Below the pieces are notes generated by a model. The model did not search any database, had not been told where the DNA came from, and was given only the letters and a program-made list of their open reading frames with translations. From Macrolepiota albuminosa (taxonomy: Eukaryota; Basidiomycota; Agaricomycetes; Agaricales; Agaricaceae), in NCBI GenBank assembly GCA_027475525.1, contig JAMWFC010000083.1, positions 1-64,000 on the forward strand: a stretch of DNA of 64,000 nt, written 5' to 3'. Positions 45,349 through 55,474 of this stretch are shown here, piece after piece. A program made the position numbers and the translations under genes. Numbering within the stretch: the first letter of the stretch is position 1; the number at the start of each line of letters is the position of its first letter.

Positions 45349-48293
45349 CTAGAGCGTGGCGCTTCTGGTGGTACTAGTGGGCCAATGTGAGGTGCGGGTA
45401 TTGGTGCTATCTGTAGCCAGCCACGATGCAGGCTCATCATCGTAGTCAATCCTCAGGTGTAGGCTCATAAGAGGTACACGATGGCCCTGCCAGAGGCAGG
45501 GAGTTGTCATAGTTCTGTTCTGTAGTGGGAACAGCGTAATAGTGGGGTCGAAAGTCGGCCCCAGAGTAGGGGGTTGAGGATCAGGGAGATCCCCATTGTT
45601 GGATGAGTACTGGCACATCCAGATTTCTCGGGCGTGAATGTCTTGCCCGATGAGGAGATACATCCCTTTGGTGAATGCGTTGTCGAACACATGACAACTC
45701 TCCTGTTGCTGGAGCATTAGTCATTGGCAGTCACCAATGGTGGCTTCGCACTACCCATCCCACTGAGCAAGGGACTGAGGTGTCCCATAGTGATCAAGAC
45801 GTTGCAGCCTCTCATCGTCAATGGTGGCCACCTTGTTGTAGAGCTGGCTGTCACTGAAGAAAATGTGCGCCAAGTAGGTGACCCCATAGGTGTATGCATG
45901 GTCAGCCCAGCTGACTGGGATTTGATTGTGAAGAAGGACATGTAACACATCTGAAGTGGTAAAGACGGAAGCTGAAGCTTCCAGGATGTCCACCGTCCAA
46001 GCCTCAAAGTTTGGTAGCTGCCTCATATTTGGCAATGGCCTCTTTATAGAGGCCTGGCCATGCAAAGACATACGCCAGGTGCTTGTGCACTGTGGACTTG
46101 GATGGGTGGCTCATGCAGAAAGCACGTACAAGCACAAACCCAAAGAGGCTGCACCAATGGATGCGCATGGCACGGTCCATGGCCAGACTGGTCTACACAT
46201 TGGGCATCCTGGGATGCCCATAGAGAAGGGCATATGAGCCCAGATAGTCCAAAGCAAAGGGTTGCTTTGGGTCAGAGGGAGTCAGGCCGACAAAGGCCAG
46301 CCTCCCACTTTCCTTGCAGCGGTAGATCCACAGGATTTTCTCCCACTCCTCTAAACTTGCAAAAGGTACCGCAATGGTCTTGTATGGGACCTCCTCAAGT
46401 AATTGAGACATTACTCTGTCTCAAGCTGTGGGGTAACAGTTCATAGTCACCCGTTTGAATTTGTTGAGCAGGAAGTAGCCCAACTGATGCTGACAAATCA
46501 GTGTAAACTGGTTGTTCACCAGTGCATAGAGCCTGCAGAGCTCTCGAGGGCTGTGGAGGAACCCGCGAGGTGCAACTTGGTACACCTTACTGTTGTGGGG
46601 CATATGCACGGCATTGCCCTCTTTGTCAGCCTCAAAGGCCCTGGCTGGGCAGGCTTCTTGCCCGATGAAGATAGTGTTGGTTACTGGTGACTAGTAGAAT
46701 TGGGGAGACAACCCTGCACCGAAGAACGAGTTCTGATGCTCGATAGTGTGATTACAATAGATCACAACATGGAGTGCATCAGGGTTGCGCCTGGTCTCAT
46801 CTTCGAGGAGGGCAACTCCTTGTTTGGCGCTATCTTGCGCCTGATAGTCCATCTTGGCCCGCCGATTACTGTTGCGCTGCTCATGCACCATACATTGTGC
46901 TGCAGTTTCATGTGGCACCAGGAATTCCATATGAGCCTCTTCAGGCTCCTCATATCATTCATCATTGGAGAGCAGAGATGGCAGCCTCTCCGGCCCAGCA
47001 TTCTTCAAACATGGGTCTATTGCCCACACACACTGAGGGTATTGGGCAGGAGGGCCCTCTACCAATACAGCAGATAAGAAGGGGATGCTAGCCTCTGGAG
47101 CCTCTTTCAGGGCATCCTCGGAGAAGTGCACATTAACGTATGCGTGCCCTTCTAGGTTCTTACTCCGACGATCATTTTGGGGTTGCAAGGCCTTAGCCTC
47201 AGTGGGGCGTGTACTGACGCCCTGAGAACTCTGCTCCCCAGAGTGTGTAGTGGATACTATGGATAATGGTCACAAAGATGCAACCTCAGATGCGCCACTA
47301 GCGAGGTGCTGGATCAGCCAGGGGGTGACTAGAGCAGGGACATCTTTATAGGAAAGAATGTCCTGCCCTAGACCGACCTCCCAGCCAGGAATGACAACGC
47401 TTGACTGAGTCGAGCGGAAGGGTGTGTCCTCCACTCCTTGCTGACATGCCCTTTTGCTGGAGTTGGTGTCCCGACTCAGGGGTATAGTCTGCCGCTTACA
47501 AGCGGCCAATAGGGCAAGGAGATCAGTTTTGTGCTGAGTGCACATATGATCTATGTCGTCTATCATCCAGCTGATGAGGACGACAGCCTCCACATTGCAG
47601 AGGAATGATGACTCTGTGGGTATGTTGTACCCGTTGTTCCCCAGGTGTTGGAGGAGAATAGCCAGGACTAAGTCCTGGTTGAGACTGGGCTTGACAGCCT
47701 GTGCTTTTCTTTTGTTGCATCAAGGACGTGACTCTTCTTCTGAGCTGGGCTCAGGTTGGTGCGGCATCTTCAGCCACTGTAGCAAGGAGAGCCTAGCCAG
47801 GCTCTCTGTTGGTGCATCAGCCAAAGAGGTGGTGCCTTGTTCTGTATTGAAAGTTTCTGTGCTCTTAATGGCCACATGGGCCTGCATGAGGGATGCTTGG
47901 CAGCCCTACAGGTTGTCGGCTGGTACTGTGATCAACAGGAAAGCCAACTTACCTCCCTTGGCTAGCGCCTCATACAAGGCATCGTACTGGGGCATTGCGC
48001 CTCAAGCTCCCATCCAAGCTGAGGGGTACGGCATCATTACGGGTGCACCACCCATGCCAGGGTAGTATGCTGGGGCGGTAAACTGGGGAAAAGGATGTGT
48101 CCTCATTGGCCCCGTTGCCAGTATGGGAGCAAGCTGCCTCTATCTTGACGTTGCTTGGAGGCTGACAAGCCTCCTGTACTGGTGTTGCTAGGATTGGCCC
48201 TCAGCATGATGTGGCGCATAAGCATCTGCTACTGGTTGTTGGGGCTGATAGCCGCCTATAGGTGCATTTTGGGGCATAAAGTTGCCCATGGTT
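45349..48293 (-). pseudogene. Element E1 accessory gene, decayed
   Basis: Minus-strand region directly downstream of the E1 integrase. It aligns over about 47930-48293 with the Pro/Gln-rich protein of element E2 (61404-62004), but E1 lacks the Gln-rich N-terminus: the first ATG joins straight to GNFMPQN. A GTAAGT donor after YEALAKGG suggests the gene was spliced. Further pieces in several frames look coding (ISWMIDDIDHMCTQHKTDLL; AYVNVHFSEDALKEAPEASI; EWEKILWIYRCKESGRLAF; FEAWTVDILEASASVF) but are broken by stops. No known domain is recognised. Decay is mainly by C-to-T and G-to-A change. Confidence 0.5.
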
Positions 48294-48419
48294 AAGGAAA
48301 GAAAGAGAAAAAAGAAATTTTGAATTTTAGACATGTCTCAGCCACAGCTGCTGATCAACTCAGCCAAGCCAAAATCAGCACTGCTGATCAAATTAAGCAC
48401 CAGCATGCTTACCTAACTA

Positions 48420-50272
48420 ATGTGGGCACTTAATGCCCTTCAACTTCAAATAACAGTCAAGTGCCACCAACTTAGAGCAATGGGAGTATGGCTCCCATGT
48501 TGTGTCCCTGAGGGACCACTGTACCTCAAACTCAAGCATATTCCACTCAGTCCACCGGTGCCCTATGATGCACTCAATGAACCATTCATCATCGTCTCAT
48601 GCTTCAAAGTCATAGGGCCTGAGGTCGCCCTGTTAGGAAATAGTGTGTCATCAGATGTGCTATATGGTCGCAACAGTGACACATGGAACTTTGGAATGAT
48701 TCATCGTTCCTGTAATGCCTGAAGCAGCTCCAGCACATAGTTGGAGGTACTTGGCTCTGTGTCTAGCATGCAGTACAGGCCTACCCATTTTGGGCAGAGT
48801 TTACTTGCCCATCCCTTTGGAAGTTTCAGGTTACGCGTTGACAGATAGACCAACACTCCTACTGATATTTGCGGATCCGTTTGCCTACAGTAATTGGCAT
48901 TTTTTGCCTGAAAGACTTGCATCTAAATGATGGTGTCATGTGCCACCACAATATTCTCCAGGGCCTGCCTGGCAAACTTGACAACTCCTTGGTGGGCCAC
49001 CACATCCGCACAAATTTTGTGCAGCATGGAGGGCAAGTACCCTCCATTGAGCTCAAAGGGCGCATACCCTGTCATATCTGAGATACTCATGTTAATCGCA
49101 AACTCAGTGAGTGGACACCAGTCCACCCAGTCTTGTTAATCAGGGCAAACAACTGCCCTCAAGATCTGGCCTATACTACAGTTGGCCTGCTCAGTTTGCC
49201 CATCTGTCTGAGGGTGGAATGAAGTTGACATGAGGAGTCTAGCTCCTAACAGCTTGTGGAGTTCTCTCCACCATTGAGACATGAACTTTGAGTCACAGTT
49301 ACTCACAATAGTACTAGGCAGCCTATGCAGCCTAATGATCTCCCTGAGGTAGATCTACGACAGCTCCTTAGCCGTCAGTGTAGTTTGCACTGGTATAAGG
49401 TGCACCATGCTTGTCATGTAGCATATCACTACCCAGAGGTAATCAAACTCTCTAAACTCGGGAAAGGGACCTACAAAGTCCATTCCAATGGAGTCCCAAG
49501 ATTTTACTGGCATGGGTAGCTAGTGTAACTTCCTGGCAGGGGCTCCAGGGGGCAACTTTGCCCTCTGACATGCTGCACATGATGCGCAGAACTTGGTAAC
49601 CTCTTGGGCCATACGTGGCCACCAGTACCATCTACAGATGTATCCCAACACTTGTGCAGCACCGAAATGCTCCACCAGTGCATGGGCCTGGTCCAGTACT
49701 CACATAACAATAGTTCATGTATGGGGAAGGCAGACCACTGCCACTCCTTGATGGTTTTTCATCATGATCAGTCTGCCAGGCCCCTGCCTGAACCGAGGGT
49801 AGTTGTCAGGATTGGTGATTATCTCAGTGAGGAGAGAATCATGTCCATATGTCCGCACCACTTCTATGCAGAAGTCATTGTTGCTCAGGCTAGGGAGCTG
49901 GGATGAAAGCAATTCACCTTCAAGCATCTCAGCCAGAGTAACGGGTCTATCAGGGTGCTCATGCTCCCCAGGTGACGCTGGATCCATGACTTTATGCTCC
50001 TTGAGCAGTTGGGTGGCTATGTCCTGCTCTTCACGCTGCTTCCTGAGGCAAGTGCTTTGCCTTTGTTCATTATTGTGCATCATGCGTACATCCAGGACAT
50101 GCTCCCTGATTTCCTGGTACCGGTAGAGAGGTAGATCCTCCCTGTCTGGGTCTATACGGCAGTCTGCCTGCACATACTTGTGAGGCTCATGAGCCTCCCC
50201 GACTATATCACTCTCAAAGTAGCAAGACAAGCAGTCTGCCATTGAGTTCACCTTTAACATAGGTGATGTCAA
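48420..50272 (-). pseudogene. Element E1 integrase and chromodomain, decayed
   Basis: Collinear with E2 (62107-63965). Recognisable parts: the linker PLYRYQEIREHVLDVRMM, LAEMLEGELLSSQLPSL, the zinc-binding and DDE core in fragments, CPLTEFAINMSISDMTGYAP, FELNGGYLPSMLHKICADV, LVYLSTRNLKLPKG, and a chromodomain-like end. Stops and frameshifts interrupt it throughout. Many CpG sites kept in E2 are TpG or CpA here. Confidence 0.8.
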
Positions 50273-50399
50273 ACTGGTATCTTGACATGTAGTTGATCCA
50301 ATGTCACTGACATAGTGACAAGTTCACCTGAATTTTGAAGAACTCAAGTGCCTTATGATCCATTATGATATGGATGGGGTATCCCATCAGCTTATCCTC

Positions 50400-51862
50400 C
50401 TATTTGAGGAGGGCCTTGAAGATAGCTAGGGTCTCTAGCTCGTGCACAGCATAGTTTTGCTGGGCAGTCATGAACTTCTTCAACATGAATCTGGCTGGCC
50501 AGCAAGTCTGCCAGCTACTTCCCTGGCCATACATGACCCTGACGCCTGTCTTAGACACATCGCAAATGAGCCAAATAGGCTCATCCTGTCTAGGGTTGAT
50601 TGGTTGAATTACCAGAGTCTTTGTACAGATCTGTTTGACCATTTTGAAGCACTGCTGGTGTAGTGGCCTCTAGTTGAATGGTGACCTGTTCTGCATCATG
50701 GCCATAAGTGGCCCAGTATAGGCAGTGACGTTGGGCAAGAAGCTCAATATGTAATTGACAAGACCAACAAATTGTTGGATGTCATTGTATTTTCATGGCA
50801 TGCACCACTCCTGAATGCGGTTGAGCTTGTCCTGATTGGGGTGAATGCCCCATTCATTGATGACATGCCCTAGGCAGTCTATACTTTGAGTGTAAAGTTC
50901 ACACTTTTCCATTTCAAGTACAACTTGTACTTGCATAGTCGTTCAAATATGACTCTGAGGTGCTGCTCATGCTCCTCCATGGAATCTGAATAGATGAATA
51001 TATCATCTAAGTAGACGTGCATAAAGCATCCTATTATGTCTCGAAATATAGAGGTCATTAGCCTCTGAAAGGTTGCAGGGGCGTTACAGTCCCCAATCTG
51101 CATTATATTGCTTGTAAACGTGCCTATAATCAAGGCAAACACAGTCTTGAGTATGTCTTTGGTGCAGATGCGCACCTGCTTGTAAGCATTAGTAAGGTTG
51201 ATCTTCGAGCAATACTTTGCTTGAGCCACATCTTCCTGGATCACCTTCTGATCTGGTAAAGACATTACATCCTTTATGGTATTGTCATTGCGCTGACATG
51301 CATCAAGAGCTGTTCAAAGGGTTCCATCCTTCTTCAGAATGCACAGTAATGGTGCAGCCTAAGCAGTGGTGCATGGTGACTACCACTAAGCATTCAAATA
51401 GCAATTAGTTTTATCATGTAATTGCTCCTGGAGTGTGCGTGGACAGCGTGGCAAGTGGTACTTGTATTGCTTGCTTTCATCTATGAGATTAATCTCATGG
51501 TTCACTTCCCACCAGGACAGGAGCTCTTCCTTGGTCCCATTGACTATATCAGCAAATTCTTCTTGCCATTGCTGACGCAACCGAGGTATATCTTCCTCAT
51601 AAAGGCTTGTCACCTTCTGTTTCCCCTTTAGATGCACCAGGGGAAGTACCTCCACCGTTTCTCATGGTGGCCAAGGCTGCGGTGCATATTGCTTGCAAAT
51701 TGTGAGCACCCAATTAACACTGTCATTGGGTATATGCAGTCTCAGCAGGAGATCTACTACCGCTGCCTTACAAGCCACAAGGCTTGTCCCTTTGTGTATG
51801 AGTAAATATGCTATCGACACTTTGTCTGAAGCTGGCTGGCAATACACTGGTGTGATGGTCAT
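50400..51862 (-). pseudogene. Element E1 reverse transcriptase and RNase H, decayed
   Basis: The RT palm reads KYCSKINLTNAYKQVRI, IMQIGDCNAPATFQRLM and MHVYLDDIFIYSDS, a standard Ty3/Gypsy RT with intact YLDD. RNase H fragments include LICDVSKTGV and QNYAVHELETLAIFKALLK. Upstream pieces (51386-51655) correspond to the protease-RT linker (WQEEFADIVNG). Several stops separate the fragments. Confidence 0.8.
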
Positions 51863-52285
51863 CCATCACTAGTGCGCATTTTGCACACACGTGGCTGCCA
51901 CCAGTTTGTTCTACTCCTGCAGCATTTGAGGATCATATGCCTCGTACTTAGAAAGGGGAGCTGGTTACTCCCATAAGAACCGCATGTCCTCCCCACATGA
52001 GGCTTCCACCTCTTGGTTGCTGTACCTTAAGTTATCTAACTTGACTCATGAGGACGTAGGTGGGCATACATCCACTGAGTCCTCACGCTGTTTCATCTTT
52101 TGCTGGCACTTGTCTGGAGGCTTTGTGCCTTGATCATCAGGAGTGAGTATTCACTCGTCTCTCATCTTGGAGGCTTGATACTCCTCCTCGCTCATCATCA
52201 CCACGTTGTGGTCTGAGCTCAGCCCAGGCATAGCCTGAACTTCCTCATCCACATCCTCCACCGCCGGCACTTTGTGCCAGCTGAG

Positions 52286-53029
52286 TCATGGAGAATCCTT
52301 GTGCTTCTCTGTAGTGCGGTGATGTTGCAGACCATTATCAGTGTCATCTGCTGTAGCCCATTCAGCTGGGATCACTTTCCCATTTACTAGCACTTGACAG
52401 TGTGCAAAGTCTAGCATGACTTTGTTATGCTGCATAAATGGCATTTCCAGTATTATATCATAGCGATCAAAGTTTGCTACATCCATGTATTCCTGGCTAC
52501 ATGAGCCCAGTGTTTGGACAGTTACATTTGTCTCATACTGCACCATAGCACAGCTTCCTACGGTGCCCAGCTGCAATGCCAGCGGTGTATCTAACTCCTG
52601 TATGGAAATTCCGTACATGTGGGTGAACTGGGACATTATACCTGACATAGTACTTTTGGAGTCCCATAATGTCCAGGCTTTGTGGCTATTTACATCCACA
52701 TATGAGACCAGACACTCCTTGTCTGCCCATTTCAATGTAGGGCACTGCAAAGTGCCCTCTGCTCAACAAAGAGTCACCTTCTTCATCCGAACAACGTTAT
52801 TTTTGTCGTGATTGTTCGAGAATGGCCAATCTATCATTGCCGCTAGGCACTCAGAGTCACTGTTGCAACTGTAGTACTTGTTGTCGTAAACGTTGACTGT
52901 GACATACTCCTCCCCCTCCATGACCACACTCTCAGGCTCAGCACCTGATGCCTCCTCTGGGGGCTCTTGGTCGTTTATGGAGTGCTCAGCCTCAAACTTG
53001 GCAGAGATGTCTCCATCACTCCCACTCAT
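52286..53029 (-). pseudogene. Element E1 protease region, decayed
   Basis: The frame has SHKAWTLWDSKSTMSGIM, where the retropepsin DSGS motif has become DSKS, and FDRYDIILEMPFMQHNKV in place of the usual D-x-I-L-G-x-P-W-L. Loss of the glycine after the catalytic Asp suggests inactivity. A stop separates it from the acidic gag-protease linker (ISAKFEAEHSINDQEPPEE). Confidence 0.7.
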
Positions 53030-54221
53030 GGCTGCAGTATGTGCAGCTCAAAGGTGGGTGCAGAGTATATACCCCTTTCTCAGAGGTCCCATCTTTGCAG
53101 GGCAATTGGTGGCATAGTGGCCTGGCTGGCCACATGCAAAACAGGTCCCTGTCTGACCAGGAGGGTTGGCCGGCTTAAATTCTGGCCTTGGTTTAGGACA
53201 TTCTCTGTCCAGCGCCTGCTCCAGTTGTGGGCAGATTCACCCTCAAGTTGCCACAGGGGTTCTGCATACCACAAACCGTGTGTTGCGGTCACAATCCAAG
53301 TTGGTCTTCTTGGCCAAGAAGGTTCCCACATGCTGACCCCGTAAGGGTGCCCCAGCAGGCAGTAGTCGCCTGCTTCCCCCTTTGTGGCCACTACAATGCT
53401 CATAGTGGTTAGCAGTCTTAAGGGACTGCTCATACCTGATGGCATACACTACAAACTCTTCCACATTGTTGACCTCTGGAGACAGCCCATCCTCATGTAT
53501 CAGATAGCGGTGCATGTCTGCTGGAATACCATCCAAGAATGTTTTGAGCATTGTATACCCATCCAGGTATACTGCCATATTCTGGGCATGGTTGTTAAGG
53601 GTATTGTAGAACCCTTGTACTCCCAGCTTCTTGGTGTACTTGGCAGACTGGAAGTCTCACCTTGCATCCTGTAGCGTTGAGGGATGCATGAATCAATTGT
53701 ACAGTCCTGTTAGGACTCCTTTGAACGTCCACTCATACTAGACCCAGTTGACGTGCAATACTGCTCGTTGAAACCACCCCATAGCCTCTCCAGCCAAGAA
53801 CTCAGATAGAACAAAGATTTGTTCTCGTTCCATATGGTCATCTCCATATAAGCACATGGCGAGGTGAGTGCATACATCCATTGCCCAGTCCTCCAAGTCA
53901 CTGAACTTGGACGTGCCTGTGTAGGCGTGAATGTGCCTACTATCTGCTTTACACAGCTTCATCCCATCTGGTAACCGTAAGGTTACCTCCAGGGCATCAT
54001 CAACTACTCAATGCAGGCAATCATGCATGGCTTCACAATGCATCTGAATGGCCTCCTACTGACCTGGGGATCTAGTTGCTAAATCAGCAGCTTGGGGAAG
54101 TGACTTTTCTTGTCCACCCTGCGGCAGACGTCCTGAGCCTCCTTGACTGTGGACATAATTGCCCTCGTCTCAGGGAGTTGACCTAGGGCAGTCATCCTGG
54201 CCGCTACCAGGGGCATCATGT
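53030..54221 (-). pseudogene. Element E1 gag with zinc knuckle, decayed
   Basis: Capsid-like pieces: IHAYTGTSKFSDLEDWAMDV, LSEFLAGEAMGWFQ, YTMLKTFLDGIPADMHRYL and VEEFVVYAIRYEQSLK. A zinc knuckle CFACGQPGHYATNC (CX2CX4HX4C) lies at 53100-53143. Upstream sequence to 54221 reads as the gag start in broken frames (MTALGQLPETRAIMSTVKEA). The LTR of element C begins at 54222, so E1's 5' end is cut off here. Confidence 0.7.
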
Positions 54222-54542
54222 TGATAGAACCCCATACAGGATCAGTGCATCAACGGCAAGCTACGGCAACACGGCACAGGCTCGGGATACCTTAGCGCAC
54301 GCTAATTAACACCGTGTTCTTGCTGCTCACATTGCTGTGTTTACTTACCACTTCTTTCATAGGCGCTTTACATTAGCGCTTGACACTTGCCGACCTTTTT
54401 CCGACTTTACTTTATTTTCATAGGCACGTTCTCTGGGACCTGTCTGGGACTCCTCTCATCACTTTTAGCGTGCCCAACACAAGCTTTTAGTACGGTAACA
54501 CTATTGATATATTTGTTACTGACCAAACTCTGGGCGTCATCA
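54222..54542 (+). repeat. Element C LTR (321 bp, B family)
   Basis: Starts TGATAGAACCCC and ends GGGCGTCATCA like the B LTR but lacks about 630 bp of its middle. It is followed by the same primer-site sequence ttggagcccaccgtgagg. Confidence 0.85.
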
Positions 54543-54572
54543 AATTGGAGCCCACCGTGAGGGATCTCTAGA

Positions 54573-54726
54573 GCAGAATTCTGCCAGAAACCTGTCTCCA
54601 GCGTAGGCGCCGCCTGCTAGAGCAGTCGGCAGAAGGCATAGCTCCTTCCGCAGAATTCTGCCAGAAACCTGTCTCCAGCGTAGGCGCCGCCTGCTAGAGC
54701 AGTCGGCAGAAGGCATAGCTCCTTCC
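54573..54726. repeat. Exact 77-bp tandem duplication (8 of 12)
   Basis: Copies 54573-54649 and 54650-54726, starting gcagaattctgccagaa, in the leader of element C. Confidence 0.95.
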
Positions 54727-55002
54727 TACCCATCAACCCCACAACCACCTGGTGCCTTACCGGGTCTCTCTCTCGCACAGGAACTACAGAATGCCACTGT
54801 AGACGAATTTCCTGATCTCTTCCCGCGTTCTCTTAACTTTAGCGCCAACGACCTCTTAGCGTTGCTGCTTGCCGTACCGCAACCAGTTACCCCCATCACT
54901 CTGTTAACACCTCTTTCTCAACTCGCCATTTCTCTTATCCCGTCGCCAATACCTAGAACCCCTTCCCCACAACCGCTAACCGAACTCGGTACCACCGTCG
55001 CC

Positions 55003-55235
55003 ATGGAACAACAAGTTCAGCGCATGCCGCCACGCAATCACTTCTCAGCACCAACATGGGACAAGTCCAAGCCACGGGAGCTCTCCCAGTATTTCAAGGA
55101 ATTAGAGTATTTATTCAGGGATTGTGGCATTACCAACCACACACAGATGAAGGAGTACGCGGCAAGATATGTGTCGTATGACACAGCAGAGACATGGACA
55201 GGTCTTGCCGAGTTTGCCGCCTTTGTTCCTGCCGC
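55003..55235 (+). pseudogene. Element C gag, N-terminal fragment
   Basis: Matches element B Gag from MEQQVQRMPPRNHFSAP through FAAFVPAA, then stops matching at CCGC (55232-55235), where the LTR remnant of element D begins. The rest of element C is not present in the window. Confidence 0.85.
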
Positions 55236-55305
55236 TGATGACCGAGCCCGTGCCGTGTTGCCGCAGCCTGCCGTTGATGCGCTGATCCTGTATGGGGTCC
55301 TATCA
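55236..55305 (-). repeat. Element D 3' LTR reduced to 70 bp
   Basis: On the minus strand it starts TGATAGGACCCCATACAGG like the C and B LTRs, follows them for about 64 bp, then ends directly with TCATCA, the last bases of the family LTR. The TGAT...ATCA ends are kept. The polypurine tract complement tctcccccc lies at 55306-55314. Confidence 0.75.
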
Positions 55306-55474
55306 TCTCCCCCCAACTGAAAAATTGACTGTCCTCAGTCACCCAATAAGGCTACCGTTACCGCTTTTGTGACAAGTGGTCCGTGCGTTCTTGAGATTTT
55401 GTTTATAGTCCTGGCGCATGAGTGTGGACTTCGTTTCTTCTCCCCATCTTTTCCTGGCGCTCAATTAAAATAAA

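Noticed and set aside
55236..55316. Apparent fusion of element C Gag to a new C-terminus (DDRARAVLPQPAVDALILYGV)
   Set aside because: The added residues are translation of the reversed LTR remnant of element D, not a real domain.
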